NCBI RefSeq assembly: GCF_031143425.1
Contig: NC_090444.1
Coordinates: forward strand, 1,309,083,324 to 1,309,147,323
Length of the DNA stretch: 64,000 nucleotides
Reading direction: 5' to 3'
From: Pleurodeles waltl
Taxonomy: Eukaryota; Chordata; Amphibia; Caudata; Salamandridae
A program made the translations under genes and the position numbers. The notes beneath the pieces were generated by a model. It saw only the letters and a program-made list of their open reading frames with translations. It searched no databases and was not told where the DNA came from. Below, one piece after another: positions 23,766 to 35,800 of the stretch (position 1 is the stretch's first letter; every line of letters begins with the position of its first letter).

Positions 23766-24959
23766 ATGATGCTCTTGTTAAACAGGGTGGTGTCGCTAAA
23801 AATGCAGGCAAAGCAAATGTGCTGCTGAAGAAAATGCAATTAAATAAATGTGACACAAAGTAAATGGGGTGGAATAAAGGTCATACACTCCTCACACCTA
23901 AAAAAAGACATGAAAGACTGTTCTATGAGGTGATTGTAGAGATTGTTTGCTGGGTAATTTTGTAGCAATTGTTGCAGAGTAGGAGAGAAAACAAGTATAA
24001 CAGTCACAGGAAGCTTAGGTCCAGCAGAAATTGTTTCATGGCAGACTTAACTCTTTAATTTAACTTAGCAAAATTGAAATCACTTAGTGAGAATTGAAGA
24101 CCTATCGACACACTCAGAAACGTCTGCTCTCTAGAACACATTTACAAAAACACGTTGAAGAATGTAATGAAGTGGGGATATTGTTGGCATGGGCTAGCAA
24201 AGCAAACAAGATGTGACTGACAGCAAGCAGCTCAATATAAAATGGGTTAAAACTCATATTCGGTGTAAAGTGGCCACCTCATTAGAACACTAACCATGTT
24301 TCTTCTTTTAGGAGGGGTGGTACAAGACATATTCTAAGGTAGTAAGACAAGGTACTAATCATATGGGTACAGTGAGCAGATACAAAGTATTATCCTAGGT
24401 TGGGGATATACTTAGGCTATGTTCATACACCTCTCATTCTGAAAAATATCAAGGTTATTTATCTGTGTTTCATGAGGAATTACATCATAAAAGCCCAAAC
24501 CCAGTGGTTATTTGAGCATGTGGATGCTTTTGGGGCCCACCAGTACTCATTTGTGAGGACCAGGACTTTTTTTTTAATCTTCAGACTTTGACCCAAAGAA
24601 ATAGAGAGAAAGGGGAGAAAAAAAGTGAAAGAAAGTAAAGGAAAACAGTGACACACAGAGTAAAAAGGGCTGAAAAGAACCTGCAAGAAAAAGGGGCAAG
24701 GAATGTAGGGCAGCCAAGGAGAGCGGCACAACTGGAAGTCTAGACAGAGTAGGTATTCGGCACCCTGATATTTGGCAGGGCCAGCAGTGTGTTACTGAGA
24801 AAACATTTGGGCCCCACAATTTATCCATTTACAAATTTGCCACTATCCAAACTAATACCCCAAAGTACCCCGTCCACAAAGGATATTAGTATTAACACTA
24901 AGAGGTTTAAGTAGTGACAAGGGGCCTCTGTATCTGTACAATAGAGGGAACACACAGAT
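23766..24959. other. Intronic sequence with a polypurine tract
   Basis: No gene is seen. A purine-rich tract of about 100 bp lies at 24590-24690 (AGAGAGAAAGGGGAG-type words). Open frames across it are compositional. Confidence 0.4.
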
Positions 24960-26760
24960 AACTTGAGCGAAGCTTCACCAATGTAGAAAAGCTACTGTCT
25001 CAGCTAGAAAAAGGCCTGGCAGCAAATGTGACTGAGGTAGCTGAGTTAATGACTGCCTGCAACAAGCATTCTGGTCTGATGGAGTGCTTGCACCACTTGA
25101 ACTATGCTGCTTACACCATTAGAACTAATGCACAGAACGATACAGCGGACAAGCTACTCGCCTGACTTACACAATATGAAACCCATGCCACTCCCTTTGG
25201 ATCCCTAAGCATCCAACAGGACACAACCTTGTATGCCCAAGGTGAGACACTGGACAGCTTCCACACTTGCTACTGGCACATCCACGGTGAAGCCTATAAA
25301 TCTGTTGCATGTGCTGCAGTCTGCTCTTTAGCTCCGCTCCCTCGAATACCTGCAGATCATCTGGCAGAACTGGACAGCCCAATAATCCATCAGAAAATTA
25401 AAGCTGCCAACTGAGACTGGGTAATCAACTGACTTAGATGGGCTAACCCTCGAATATTACAAAACTTTCCAAGCTTAACTGGTTCCCCACCTGGCCACCC
25501 TCTTGGTCTCGGTCCCTACATCTGACTACAACCCTACCCAGTTGGCTTACTCTAGATGACACAATTCGTGCCATCTCACTACATGCTTGCAACATGCTGC
25601 AGTGCCTTAGAACTGCTCGTAATTAATTTCCCACTAACAGTTATGCTCTAAGGGAATTTCGAAATGCAGCTGGTTTACGAATTAACTGGGGAAAATCCCA
25701 TCAATAGATAGATCTCGGTGGAGGCCCAATTCTCTGGAGGAATATATATTTCGGTACCTGGGCATTAGAACCTATTATACTGTCACTGATCTTTATGAGG
25801 GCAACTTGGTTCTCACCCAGAAAGCACTGTGTGCACATGTTCAATTTTGGAAAAGGCTTCCACTAGCAACTACGAGAAAAATAGCCTTACCCAAGATGGT
25901 AATGCTCCCATGGTTACTTTACTACTTTGCCGATGTCCCAATCACTCTCCCAAGATAGTTCTTCTGTGTATTTGACAGCATGCCTTGTGCCCTAATCTGG
26001 GGGTCTGGATGCCGCTGCATAGCACTCAAACTTCATTTGCCGGTAGGTCAGGGTGGGCTGGGGGCACACTACTCTGAACAATGGTTAGCCCGCTGGCTTC
26101 ATTTTGGGGGATACAGGGTCAGGGCTTGATGAATCCAGGAGATGTACTTTATTGTGCCCTGCATCCCCTAAATCGGTGACACTAATCAGATGATGTGTCA
26201 ACCGAGTATTCAAACTTATACAACACATCCGTCTATATGCTCCTGAGATACCCCTCCGGGGTTGCCTGGTAGCCCAGGACTCTTGACCCCCTTGACACTT
26301 ATGGACTTGTGGCTATGGCGCAATAAAAGCATTTCTACCCTAGGAAACATCTTCTTAGATGGCCAATTTCTGAAATGTAATCAACACATTACAGAACATG
26401 GTATCCCAAAAAGACAATTCCTAATGCACCAACAGCTATTGAGGACCTGCAACAGGACAGTAGTACAGAGCAACCAAACTTAGTCCCTTGAACAATGCAC
26501 ATGCAGGCTGTCATGCCCACAGGAAGGCCAAAACAATAAAGACAGGCCCACTATTGTATGAGGACAGAGACTAATAGACTGCGTCCATAATAGGCACCAT
26601 TCACCAGCAGCCATACACACATTTAAACTAGGATACACTTAAAATTATGCCCCCTTGTCCCCAAGACTAGAATTCAGCTCCCACTAAACAACAGTCACCC
26701 TATAGCTTGGTATGAGGGGGTCATATATGGGTGCGGCTATAATTTGTGTGCACCTCCTCC
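24960..26760 (+). pseudogene. L1/Tx1-like ORF2 relic
   Basis: The plus strand encodes pieces of an L1-clade ORF2. The connecting region upstream of RT (LAELDSPIIHQKIKAA, 25340-25414) is followed by a jump past the catalytic palm. The later RT region (NAAGLRINWGKS near 25660-25690, YLGI near 25750) comes next, then the thumb/connection with ALPKMVMLPWLLYYF and LIWGSG near 25880-26010. Stops and frameshifts are frequent and the palm is deleted. It is antisense to the host gene. Clade assignment rests on the INWGKS and LPRLLY-type motifs. Confidence 0.75.
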
Positions 26761-26815
26761 TAACCCAGCAAATCACAGCCTCTGCAGTAAAATAGCACTG
26801 CAAAAATATGGAATA

Positions 26816-26992
26816 CAGTGGCGTAACAAACGTCCCTGAAACCCCCGTGGAGCGGGGAGCTCTGAGCTCCAGAGGGCCCTCTCAGCACAGTTTACGGTGC
26901 ATGGATGGCAGGCACCTGGCTGGATCGAGGGGGCCTGTGGGTGGGGCTCCATGTACTTCGCTGGGGCCCTCCCAAGTTTCGTTACGTCACTG
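26816..26992. mobile_element. hAT MITE (177 bp) with perfect 8 bp duplication
   Basis: The ends are CAGTGGCGTAACAAAC and GTTTCGTTACGTCACTG, inverted repeats typical of hAT elements. The 8 bp target ATGGAATA is identical on both sides (26808-26815 and 26993-27000). The interior is GC-rich and non-coding. The intact duplication suggests a relatively young insertion. Confidence 0.92.
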
Positions 26993-27000
26993 ATGGAATA

Positions 27001-27653
27001 CACCTAGTGAAACCTCAGAATTCCCAGTTCGGTGGGAGGAAAGCATAAGGCAGGCACAACACGTCAATCAAGAGCAGCAGCCACTTATTTTCATCCATGC
27101 TACAACTTTTGCCCCTACAGCCACACTAAGCAAATAAGAAATTATTCTGTTTTTCTCTGAAATGTATTACATGGCTCCAAGTAAATATATGCTGCTTTGA
27201 CTTTTGCTCGAAGAATAACATTTTAAAAAACAGCTAGACTAGGCCTATGCTGAATTACACAAACTGCACAAAGTGGTGCTATTGTTCAATATGTTCTAAT
27301 CTGCGGTGACGTGGTGGACCAGTTTGCCCACGTTCTCTTTGCATCAATCGGTACTTTTTGAAGCAGCAAATACACGTATTTTTTGTAAGACCAAATAAAA
27401 CGTTGATTTTTACTCCTCAAATTCTATTTTGCTTGTAATAGTGACTTCTGTGCTAATCGATTTTCGTTCTAGAATTCTGCAGACGATGCAATTAATTTAT
27501 TCAACGGTCGGTGCACAATTCGCAGTTCATACACTCCAACGCTCCATTACAATCACTTTACGCTTTGAATATCGTAAAAAATTGTTCCAGCTCTGATATA
27601 CTTAAACTATTGGAATACTCAGTGTTAAAACGTTTTTAAAACTTATAACTTAC
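27001..27653. other. Intronic sequence next to the USP45 exon
   Basis: AT-rich sequence with no recognised repeat or gene; it leads to the 5' splice site of the exon at 27654-27749. Confidence 0.5.
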
Positions 27654-27749
27654 CAGTTGCGAGTCCCTCCCAAGAGAAATCTTCAGCTTGGTCCCTTTTT
27701 CCCTCATTTCATGCATCATCTCATTAAGGATGAGGGTCTGCGCTAAATT
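27654..27749 (-). CDS. usp45: USP45 coding exon (starts right after the Cys box)
   Basis: On the minus strand, CTCTTCTATTGTAG precedes and GTAAGTTATA follows a 96 nt exon of 32 codons, phase 0 at both ends. The product begins NLAQTLILNEMMHEMREKG and ends TKLKISLGRDSQL. In USP45 the sequence NLAQT follows directly on the GNTCFFNAVMQ catalytic-cysteine box, and TKLKI...DSQL followed by DPLVV is the next stretch. This exon and the exon at 10004-10134 therefore join in frame as expected. The catalytic Cys itself lies on the preceding exon, which should be to the right but was not found in this window. The middle of the exon is diverged from mammals as recalled. The protein acts as a deubiquitinase, in mammals linked to DNA-repair proteins. 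Confidence 0.92.
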
Positions 27750-29231
27750 CTACAATAGAAGAGAATTAAAGCATAAACGCGCCGGATCTAATCTCTGCTT
27801 TAATACAGTGCATTTTCTTCTCAGTGTTACCTTTGCATTCGCACAGTCCATCACTCCAGTCTATAAGCAAATGACAGGCTCGGCAAGGAGGAATTTACTA
27901 TGACCAAAGGATCCACAGACAGGCTGAAGGGAAGCTAAGATGGCTTCTTTTACATTCCTTTCGATGCGGTTTCTAAAGTTTCCATGGCAAATGGTTACAC
28001 ACCATAAGACATGGTCCAGTACAATAGTGAGATTTTGTGGCCAGACCTTTAAGATCACACTGAGAATGACAGTGTATATCATTTTTCCCATTGAAATGTC
28101 GATGTCCCCAGTACACTTCTGTAAGAATATAGCTCAAAGTCAGAGTTGGTATTGAGGTGGATCCACCATCACAGCACACGCAAGAATCAATGCCAAATGC
28201 CATAACTCATGTTGATGGAACCTGGAACATCAAATCACAGAGCTCAAAATGGCTTACTCCTCGGAATGCAGACATGGGGTTGTAGCAAAAATTACGTAAC
28301 ATGCCTTGATCAACCTCTGAATCATGGTCCATAAACAAGAGTGCACGTTTGTTAGTTGTTTGTCAAGCGCTTTATGATTTCCTAAAGCCACACAAAGGGG
28401 CCGGGCTGGCTGGGAATGGTGAAGGCGAGGTAGAAATTAAACATCACAAGAGAAGAAAGATTGAACATGGAAGAGGGGATATGAAAGGAGGCTTGTGAAT
28501 ATAAAAAACTTCCCCTTGTGAATAGCAAGCTCTTCATGTAGCCAAGCAATAACGGGTAACTGGTATTAGGATGAGAGTCAGAGGTATAACAAAACAAACC
28601 AGTGGCAAGAGAGGACAGCAAGAGGCAAAGAAGGAGTTGGAGAAAGCAGCGGAGGGATGGCTAATACAGAAATAGGTGCCTAAGGGAGGAATCAAAGCTT
28701 GACATAGAGTAGCAAATTAAATGATGGTAGCCAGTTAGTGTGTGGGAAGGGCGATGGAAAAAAAAGGGGGGAGTAGGAGAATGTAGAAACCATTGACTCC
28801 CTTTACAGTGATAGTGGGTCAAACTCGCTAAAGCTCAGGGGTTCAGGAGAACTCCTCCCACCCCAGGAAGCATCTGCACTCATTATTTCCTCTCTCCGCT
28901 CCTTAATATAGGTATCTTAGAAGGAGGGAAAGATGAGAGCTTACAGATTTCCCTAGAAACTCAGGTCCAAAGAATAAAAGCAGTATCAGGACTCAGATAA
29001 AAGTACTTGACAGAATGCTGTAGGCCATGTATTGGCACCAGTCTATCCTAAGGTGACCTGCCCCAAGTTTCCAGGTCATAGATTTCATTCTAGGTTGCCT
29101 ATGTGCTGCCCCTCTACCCGTAGCATACAAAGGGATGTTTCTGGTGGGGGCAACTAAAGGATGAAGGGAGCATAACCTTGTTCATTTTGATCAAAATGCA
29201 GGCGTTTTATATTCTGTGTAATTGCTTCTGA
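27750..29231 (-). other. USP45 upstream intron
   Basis: This is the intron 5' of the exon at 27654-27749. Nothing coding is recognised. A purine-rich stretch lies around 28600-28760. Confidence 0.45.
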
Positions 29232-30055
29232 TGTACAAGTTACTTACCTTCGGTAACAAAATATCTGGTAGAGACATATTCTAGTTGCGGATTCCTTACC
29301 TTAGAATTTTCCCCCAGGCGTCTGACTGAATCCAGAGATTTTTTCTTCAAGCAGTACACTTGCGCGTCGGTAGGTGGCGTCGGTCGACTCCGCAGGCGTC
29401 ATGGTCGCCATGATGACGTCGGGAGTAGTACATAGACGCCGCCCTCGCGCAGTGACGTCAGTTTCTTTTAACGACTTTCAACGCCAGAGCGCAGAGCCGC
29501 TAAGAACACTGAAATTGGTGCGCCAGAGCTAAGGACCTGAAAGGGGGAATCCATGTCCCTAGAAATCAGTTCGCAAGCGGGGAGGATGGGTGGGCAGTAA
29601 GGAATCTGCAACTAGAATATGTCTCTACCAGATATTTTGTTACCGAAGGTAAGTAACTTGTACATCTGATAGAGACTTCTAATTGCAGATTCCTTACCCT
29701 GGAATAGATACCCAAGAAATGCCATCCTCGGTGGTGGGCTGCTAACCAAGATCATACTAGGAAGTTCTGCAGGACCGAACGACCAAAATAGCCGTCCCGA
29801 CGGACCTGACTGTCCGGGCAATAATGTTTAGCAAACGTGTGCAGGGATGCCCACGTAGCTGCCTGACAGATATCCAGGACAGGAACTCCACGTGCTAACG
29901 AAGTGGATGCAGCAGTGGCCCTGGTAGAATGAGCACGCTAGCCTTCAGGAGGTTGCTTTTTCGCCAAAGCGTAGCACATTTTGATGCAAAGATGCACCCA
30001 TCGAGAGATGGTATGTTTCCGCACCGCGTTCCCTTTCTTTACCCAAATGTTTGTA
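29232..30055 (-). mobile_element. 3' end of a DIRS element (terminal repeat, internal complementary region, recombinase end)
   Basis: The left terminus 29232-29300 is repeated in inverted form at 29596-29664, with 67 of 69 positions identical by eye. It is followed by a second terminus-like block (TCTGATAGAGACTTC...CAGATTCCTTACC), which is the arrangement of a DIRS internal complementary region. Between them lies a CpG-rich segment. Recombinase C-terminal sequence follows to about 30055, where L1 sequence takes over. The rest of the element is absent or displaced. Confidence 0.8.
29752..30055 (-). pseudogene. DIRS tyrosine recombinase, C-terminal fragment
   Basis: The minus frame encodes the end of the recombinase catalytic domain. 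It includes VRKHTISRWVH, then AHSTRATAAS with the His-x-x-Arg pair. LDICQAATWASLHTFAKHYC follows with the catalytic Tyr, ending in a stop at 29752. One stop lies just before the AHSTR motif. The N-terminal half, with the first Arg, is missing. Confidence 0.85.
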
Positions 30056-31070
30056 TCTTTTTGTTAACCTTCCGCTGGTGCTGTCCCTGAGCTTCTTACG
30101 GAGGCTTTGGTCGGCTCCGGTGCGGGCTGGTGGGCAGCCCAGGATCGCGTGGGAGAAGTTGACCCTGCCGTTCGAGTTGGGGGGGCTGGCCCCCGATTTG
30201 GAGCTGCACTATTACTGCGCTCAGGCTCACTTTGCGTACTATTTAATCCATCCGGTGCGGTACCTCCCTCATCTTTCGGCCGAGAGTGATGCGGTGTGGC
30301 CGGACCGGCTGCCGAGGGTACTTGGATGTAGGTGGCCACCGTTGCGTGCACTTCTGGAGCTTGGGCCGCTCTGATGCATAGGTCGGATGGATGTGAGCCC
30401 TTTGCGCCCGCGATGCCTGTGCTGGAGGTTGCAGATGAGAGGATGTCCAGCGATACACGACTGCGTGATTTTCTTTCTGCGTCCAGGCTGTCTATGTTGG
30501 GGGACTGGTTTGTGAATGAGCGTTTGCGGTCCCCGGAGGCGCTAAGTGATGGAGCTGATAATGCGCTGCATAGGCTATATGTGTTGCGGGTATACGCGAT
30601 GCTCCGGGCATGCTTTACTGGACTTCTGACTATGCCGCAGACGTTTCAGGCGCTTGAGCTACTGTGGCGCGCACAGTCCCCGCGTCAGCTTGTTACTAAA
30701 TTATGCAGGTGCATACAGGAGCAGCGGAGGGCAGTAGTGGAGGCTGCTAGGGCTAAATTGGAGGGGGATGTTGGGGGAGGAGATTACTGATGCTATGTTG
30801 AGAAGCTGCTGCGCGCACATGAGAGTACTGTCGCCCAATTATAGACTGCGGCTCATACACTTAAAATTTTTACATCACTTTTATTACATCCCCCGCGGTC
30901 TACGGGCTATGGGGTTGCGTGATGATGCGCGATGTGAAAGCTGCCATGCTCCGGATGCTGATGTTCTGCACTTGCCGTGGACTTGTGGAGAGATGCGCGC
31001 CTTTTGGGGTGAAGTGATGCATGTGATAGCTGGCATGACTGGCTTGAATCTGCCAAATTTTGGGTAAAAA
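30056..31070 (+). pseudogene. L1/Tx1-like ORF2 C-terminal fragment
   Basis: Three overlapping plus frames (30051-30374, 30332-30790, 30768-31067) form one C-terminal L1 ORF2 with only two frameshifts. It contains the connection region (QPRIAWEKLTLPFELGGL), a central segment (DTRLRDFLSASRLS) and the Cys/His end (CESCHAPDADVLHLPWTCGE, then FWGEV). The stop lies at 31065 and is followed by a short A run. It is 5'-truncated and more GC-rich than its surroundings. It sits between two YR-element pieces. Confidence 0.85.
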
Positions 31071-31174
31071 AACTGAAGGCGGCTTAGGGCGTGATTATGA
31101 TTGTGCCGGTCCAACCATCGGACTGCCACTACGACGGATGAGAGGCCGCTGCCAAGCCAGCAGCCTCTCGACCA

Positions 31175-32880
31175 TTGTAACCTGCAACCACCTTGGACCT
31201 ATAACAATTAACAGTCCTATAACTCATACCCTTTTCAAATAAAGATGACAAAACACTTCACAGTGCTATTAAAGATGCTTCCACTGGATCCAAGTCCCTT
31301 TCCATGCACCAACAAACCCACTTCTTCCATGCTCCAATGTAATGTTTCCTAGTACCTGGAGCCCATGATCGCTGGGGCGATTCCTGAGCCTGTTTCAAAG
31401 GTCCTGCAAACTGCTTTCCTCTCCTGAATCCAAACAAGGTGTTACAAGGTCCCTTCCACCAATAAAGGATGAACCTCTCCTTCTGGCCCTACAACATTCT
31501 GCCTGAAACTGGGATCAAAAACGGTTCTTCTACCATAAATTCTAACAACCCTGGAAACTAAGGTTTTGCGGTCTAAAAAGGAGTGATTAGAACTATCTGA
31601 CATTTCTGTCTCTTCACCATCGACAAAACTCTATCATTGCGAAAGGAGGGAACGCCTACCTTCAAAACCCTTTCCAAACCTGCTGAAACACATCCACTAC
31701 TTCCGCATTTGGGTCTGTCCTCTAACTGAAACATGAAGCTAACTAGAATGTCAACCAGGAAGCAAAAAGATCCAGGTCCAAGGTACTCCAATCTTTTGAA
31801 TCCTCTTGAACAGTAGTACATCCAGCTTCTAATCACTGTAATCTTTCAGATACCTTTAATTCCAGTCTGCCACCAAGTTGAGTAAACCTGGAAAATATTC
31901 TGCCTGCAAACCTATTCTCTGCTCCAGACACAAAATACAAATTTCCATTGCTATCTGTGTTAGAGTCCTTGACTTGCCGCCACCCAACCAATCAATATAT
32001 CGTACTGCTGAATTATTTTTCATCTGTGAAAGAACGCTGCAGGTCTTTAATTTTTGCAAAAAAAACTTTCAATGCCGTAGAACCTACCTTAATGTCCAAA
32101 CCATTTATATGGTTCTCACTCTCTTCATAAGACCATTTGCCACCTGTTTCTTGATAATACAAGCAAGCTCCCCTACTAAAGAGACTTGCATCTGTCTCCA
32201 ATATGAAATCTGGACAAATCCCCAAAATAGCACAACCATTCCAGGCTTCTTCCAGATTGTTTAACCACCAAATTAGCTCCTCCCTTGCTTCCGCTGAAAT
32301 CTCTACTTGGTCCCTATATCATTAACCCTTGCTTAGGCCTTCTGCCTCCAATCTCTGCAGAGCTCTGTAATGAAGAGGTCCAGGAAAATACACCTGGATA
32401 GAAGAAGAAAACAAACCCATAACCTTTGCAAGGAGCTCAATGTAATGTACTGCTTCTTCAAAACTTGCTTTACCTCCATTTCAAACTTCATTACTTTCTT
32501 CAAGGCAGACTCAAAGTTGCATGTTCTGTGTTCACCTGGAACCCCAGGAATTCCACCTCCTGACAAGGGGTCAGCACTAACTTTTCCTCATTGATCAAGA
32601 ATCCCAGAGATTCCAATAGTTTCAAAACCAGAAGAAGTTGAGTCTTCAACTCTTGATCCTGAGCCATAATAAGAAAATCGTCCAGATACATAATCATTCA
32701 TATTTCCCTCTCTCTCAGAAAAGCTGCAACCGGCCTAAACACCTTAGTGAAACACCAAGCGGTTGAGGCGAAACCAAATGGTTGACATTTGAACTGATAT
32801 TGTTCTCCCAACCATCTGAATTGCAGATCCCGTGACTCTTGTAAAAGAGAAATATTCCATACTTAACTAATAATTACATA
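31175..32880 (-). pseudogene. YR retroelement of a second lineage: RT, RNase H, recombinase start
   Basis: Minus-strand relics in order are as follows. First, RT with YQFKCQPFGF and MYLDDFLIMAQ (YLDD near 32680). Next a connection with EFLGFQVN and TLSLP. Then RNase H with LETDASLFSRGA, HINGLDI and YFPGLLNLVADW. Then the DLFASWLTFQL-type domain near 31740. Last is a recombinase N-terminus, PGTRKHYIGAWKKWVCWC near 31330-31390, running to SYRTVNCYRS near 31195. The third RNase H Asp is lost (MKNNSAV in place of the usual M-D-N). The motif words differ from those of the 50.5 kb element, so this is a separate lineage. It has several stops. Confidence 0.75.
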
Positions 32881-35800
32881 CAAAGAGACTCACGCCTAAC
32901 AACAAAGCATACTAACTATACAGAAAGTTAGGAAACTCACCAAAATACCTCTAACAAAAAAAAAAAAATCACACATCACAAATTATCAGTAGTTAAATGA
33001 ATTCTTAAAATACAAATGATTTAAGAACTTAAAACAACATATAAACTGAACGAAGTGCACAGAACTGGCAAAGAGCAGCAATCAAATGAGAGTAAGATGG
33101 ATTTTGACTTATACAGACTTAGTATGGTTCTAATTCTAGAATTTTAAGTTTGGTTAAAGTTTGCCTTGAAGTGCTGCAATGGAGGAGCAATAAAAGATTA
33201 TTGCATAATGCTAGCCTGCAGTCTTGGCATGGAATCTAAATGAGCAGTGAGTGGTAATGTACTGGAAATAGGAAGATAGCAACATCGGTCTACTACCAAC
33301 GTTAGGGGCTTCATACACGCAAACAGTAACTCAACCTGGATATCTACCTCATCTGAACCAACATACTCAACACATACTCAGGAGAGTTAAGGTTATTCAG
33401 CCATAATCCACTAAACAGATTTAACAGGGAGATCTAATAAGCAGCTCTACTCACTCCTGTGAGTTTCAGTGAAAACAGCTATATATCTCACTAGTTCCAT
33501 CGGTTGTTAATAGTGTCATAGCCTGGTTAATAAGTACTACTTTGAGTGGCTCTCCGTTCCCAAAAACCTCTAACAGAGCATAGAACTTTGCCCATGAGTA
33601 ACATGCTGTAGTAAGACTGGTGACATTGATCTTTTGCACCAAAAAACTTACCACGTCTGCCACAACAGTTAAAATTAGGATCAGGTTGTCACTGCACCAA
33701 AGACTTTCAACCCTACAACTGTGCTCAGACACAAGCCAAAAACCCTTGCATTGATACCTTTAATTATTCTCCAGCCCTAACTGCATGTGTGGTCAGCAAT
33801 GAAATAAGCGAGATTGTGGCAGTAGACACTTGATGCTGCATACTCTCAAACCAATACATTTGGCACAACATCTTCATGTTATGGGTTCACACTTTTAAGA
33901 GGACCTCTAATGAAGTCTCCTTCTCAATGTCCTAGAAGAGCTTACACTGCCACATTAGGCCATTTCCAGAACTAGAATTTAATTTCCTGCAAATTTATCT
34001 CACAGTGCTTGACCATGGGTACTATATTGGAGACACAACTAGCAAGGCCTGCAAAGCGGAACAAGCATTACATTTGCACTAACGATCGGGCGGCATCAGT
34101 GGTACGCCCTTTTTATAACCATTGATCTACTGTAGAACATGCCCATTTCCAAATTTTGGAGGGTTGAACATCACCCAGGCAACAGGGAAAAGTTTCTTCC
34201 AAAACCAGAAACATGATGAGTAGAGTAGCTGCAAGGCAAGTCACTAAGAAGTCAGAATAAGTGTTTTGAATTAGCATGCATTTTTCTAAATAAAGACTTG
34301 AAAAATGTTTAAATGAAAAAAAGGTGTTGAAACAAAACAGCAGAGCTAGAAAACAGGATGGCATATATGTCAGCAAACTGCATGGAAAAATACATTTAAA
34401 CATGAGAAAATAAGGGAGCATGGCCAGCGACCGTATGTGGTGGCTGTGAAACTGACTGCCAATCAGTATCCCTAATCCTCTTAGGTACTAAAACGGGGGG
34501 GGGGGGGGGGGGGGGGGGGGCGACTGAACTGACCGAACAGAGAGAAACCCACAGCCGAGTTACAACAGAGGAGAACAGAGTCCAAAAAGTCCCTGAGGCC
34601 TAGTGAATGGCTGCTATCTTGCGCACGCTGCAGGCACACACAGAAAGATTTGACCCGCAGGGTGAGACCACCTGAAGTCACATCAGCGGCGCCAACAAGA
34701 CCAAAGGGAAGAGCGGCTCTCCAGCAGAGAGGAACCGGGAGCCCAGAGAGGAATGGTACAAGATGGAGCAGAATTCTGTGATGAGACTGGTCACGCCCGC
34801 TGGGATAAAAACATGGTGAGAAATTAAGTGAATCTTCATTGGCCCAATTAATAAAAATCATAGCCACGATCATTCCAATGCACCACCAACGTTAAATCAT
34901 GTTAAAAAAAACGATGTTCACTAATCAGTAAGAGCAGTTACTATAGCAACCATGAACAGGGCTCCAATACAAAATTACAACAGATCTGAAATAAGAATAG
35001 GCACCGTAAATAAATATTAAATTCTGAAAAGACAACCAAACTTCATAAAATGCATTAAAGGGCACTTTGTTGTGGCAAGATGCAAAATAATTTTCTACAT
35101 ACAGAAAAACACTCTGCAATTAAAATGCACAGAACGCATCATAACAGGAGCGCACAAGGGGCCTAATAACAAAAAATCATTATTGCGGTGTGAAAAGCAA
35201 TAAAATTAATGTCTAAAACGAGCGAGCCATAATATAGTTGTAAATGCATTTTAGACCGAGCTCCATACTGAATCCAATCAAAAAAGGGGATTAATCACAC
35301 TTTTGTTAAAATACAATAGATGTAACTTTAACATGGAACTCTAAACAAGTCAAAGTAAGTGAGAAGACATTATAAAAACTTCAAAGGGCTCTAAGCAAAG
35401 GCGAGTGGGTATTTGATCTGTGATGGCAGATTGTGTAAACGCATGCAAGCTAAATGAAGCTAAATGAATTTGTCTGGATTTAACAGACAGATGTCCCCCA
35501 AAAGGTGGAAACAGAAAGGTTGAGTTGCTACACCAAGCCAATTAAGAGCCAGTCTATACCTCACTTATGGCTTTAGGCATTACAGTTGTCATAGAAGGTT
35601 AAGTTACTGCTGGCCACCTTCAGCAACATCACAAATCTTGAAGCAAAACTGTGTAAATTCTCCTTTTCAGCAGCCTTCTACTGCCTTGTAGCATGTCCGG
35701 ATGTTGAGAATTCTAAACATTAGCCACAGCCAGAATTTCCTAAAGAAAGGGAGCTTTTCACAAAAGCAGACTACGTAATTTAACAATTCAGTTTGATATC

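Larger units (their letters stand above)
10135..27653 (-). other. USP45 intron of about 17.5 kb
   Basis: The intron is bounded on the minus strand by GTAAGTTATA at 27653 and by TTCCATTGTAG at 10135, both good consensus sites. It is phase 0. It is packed with retroelements listed separately: a SINE-like piece, plus-strand DIRS relic, two minus-strand DIRS relics, two LTR insertions, an L1 relic and a hAT MITE. Confidence 0.85.

Noticed and set aside
33466..33732. Minus-strand exon ending at a strong donor (GTG|GTAAGTTTTT)
   Set aside because: The upstream acceptor lacks a pyrimidine tract and the peptide matches nothing I know.
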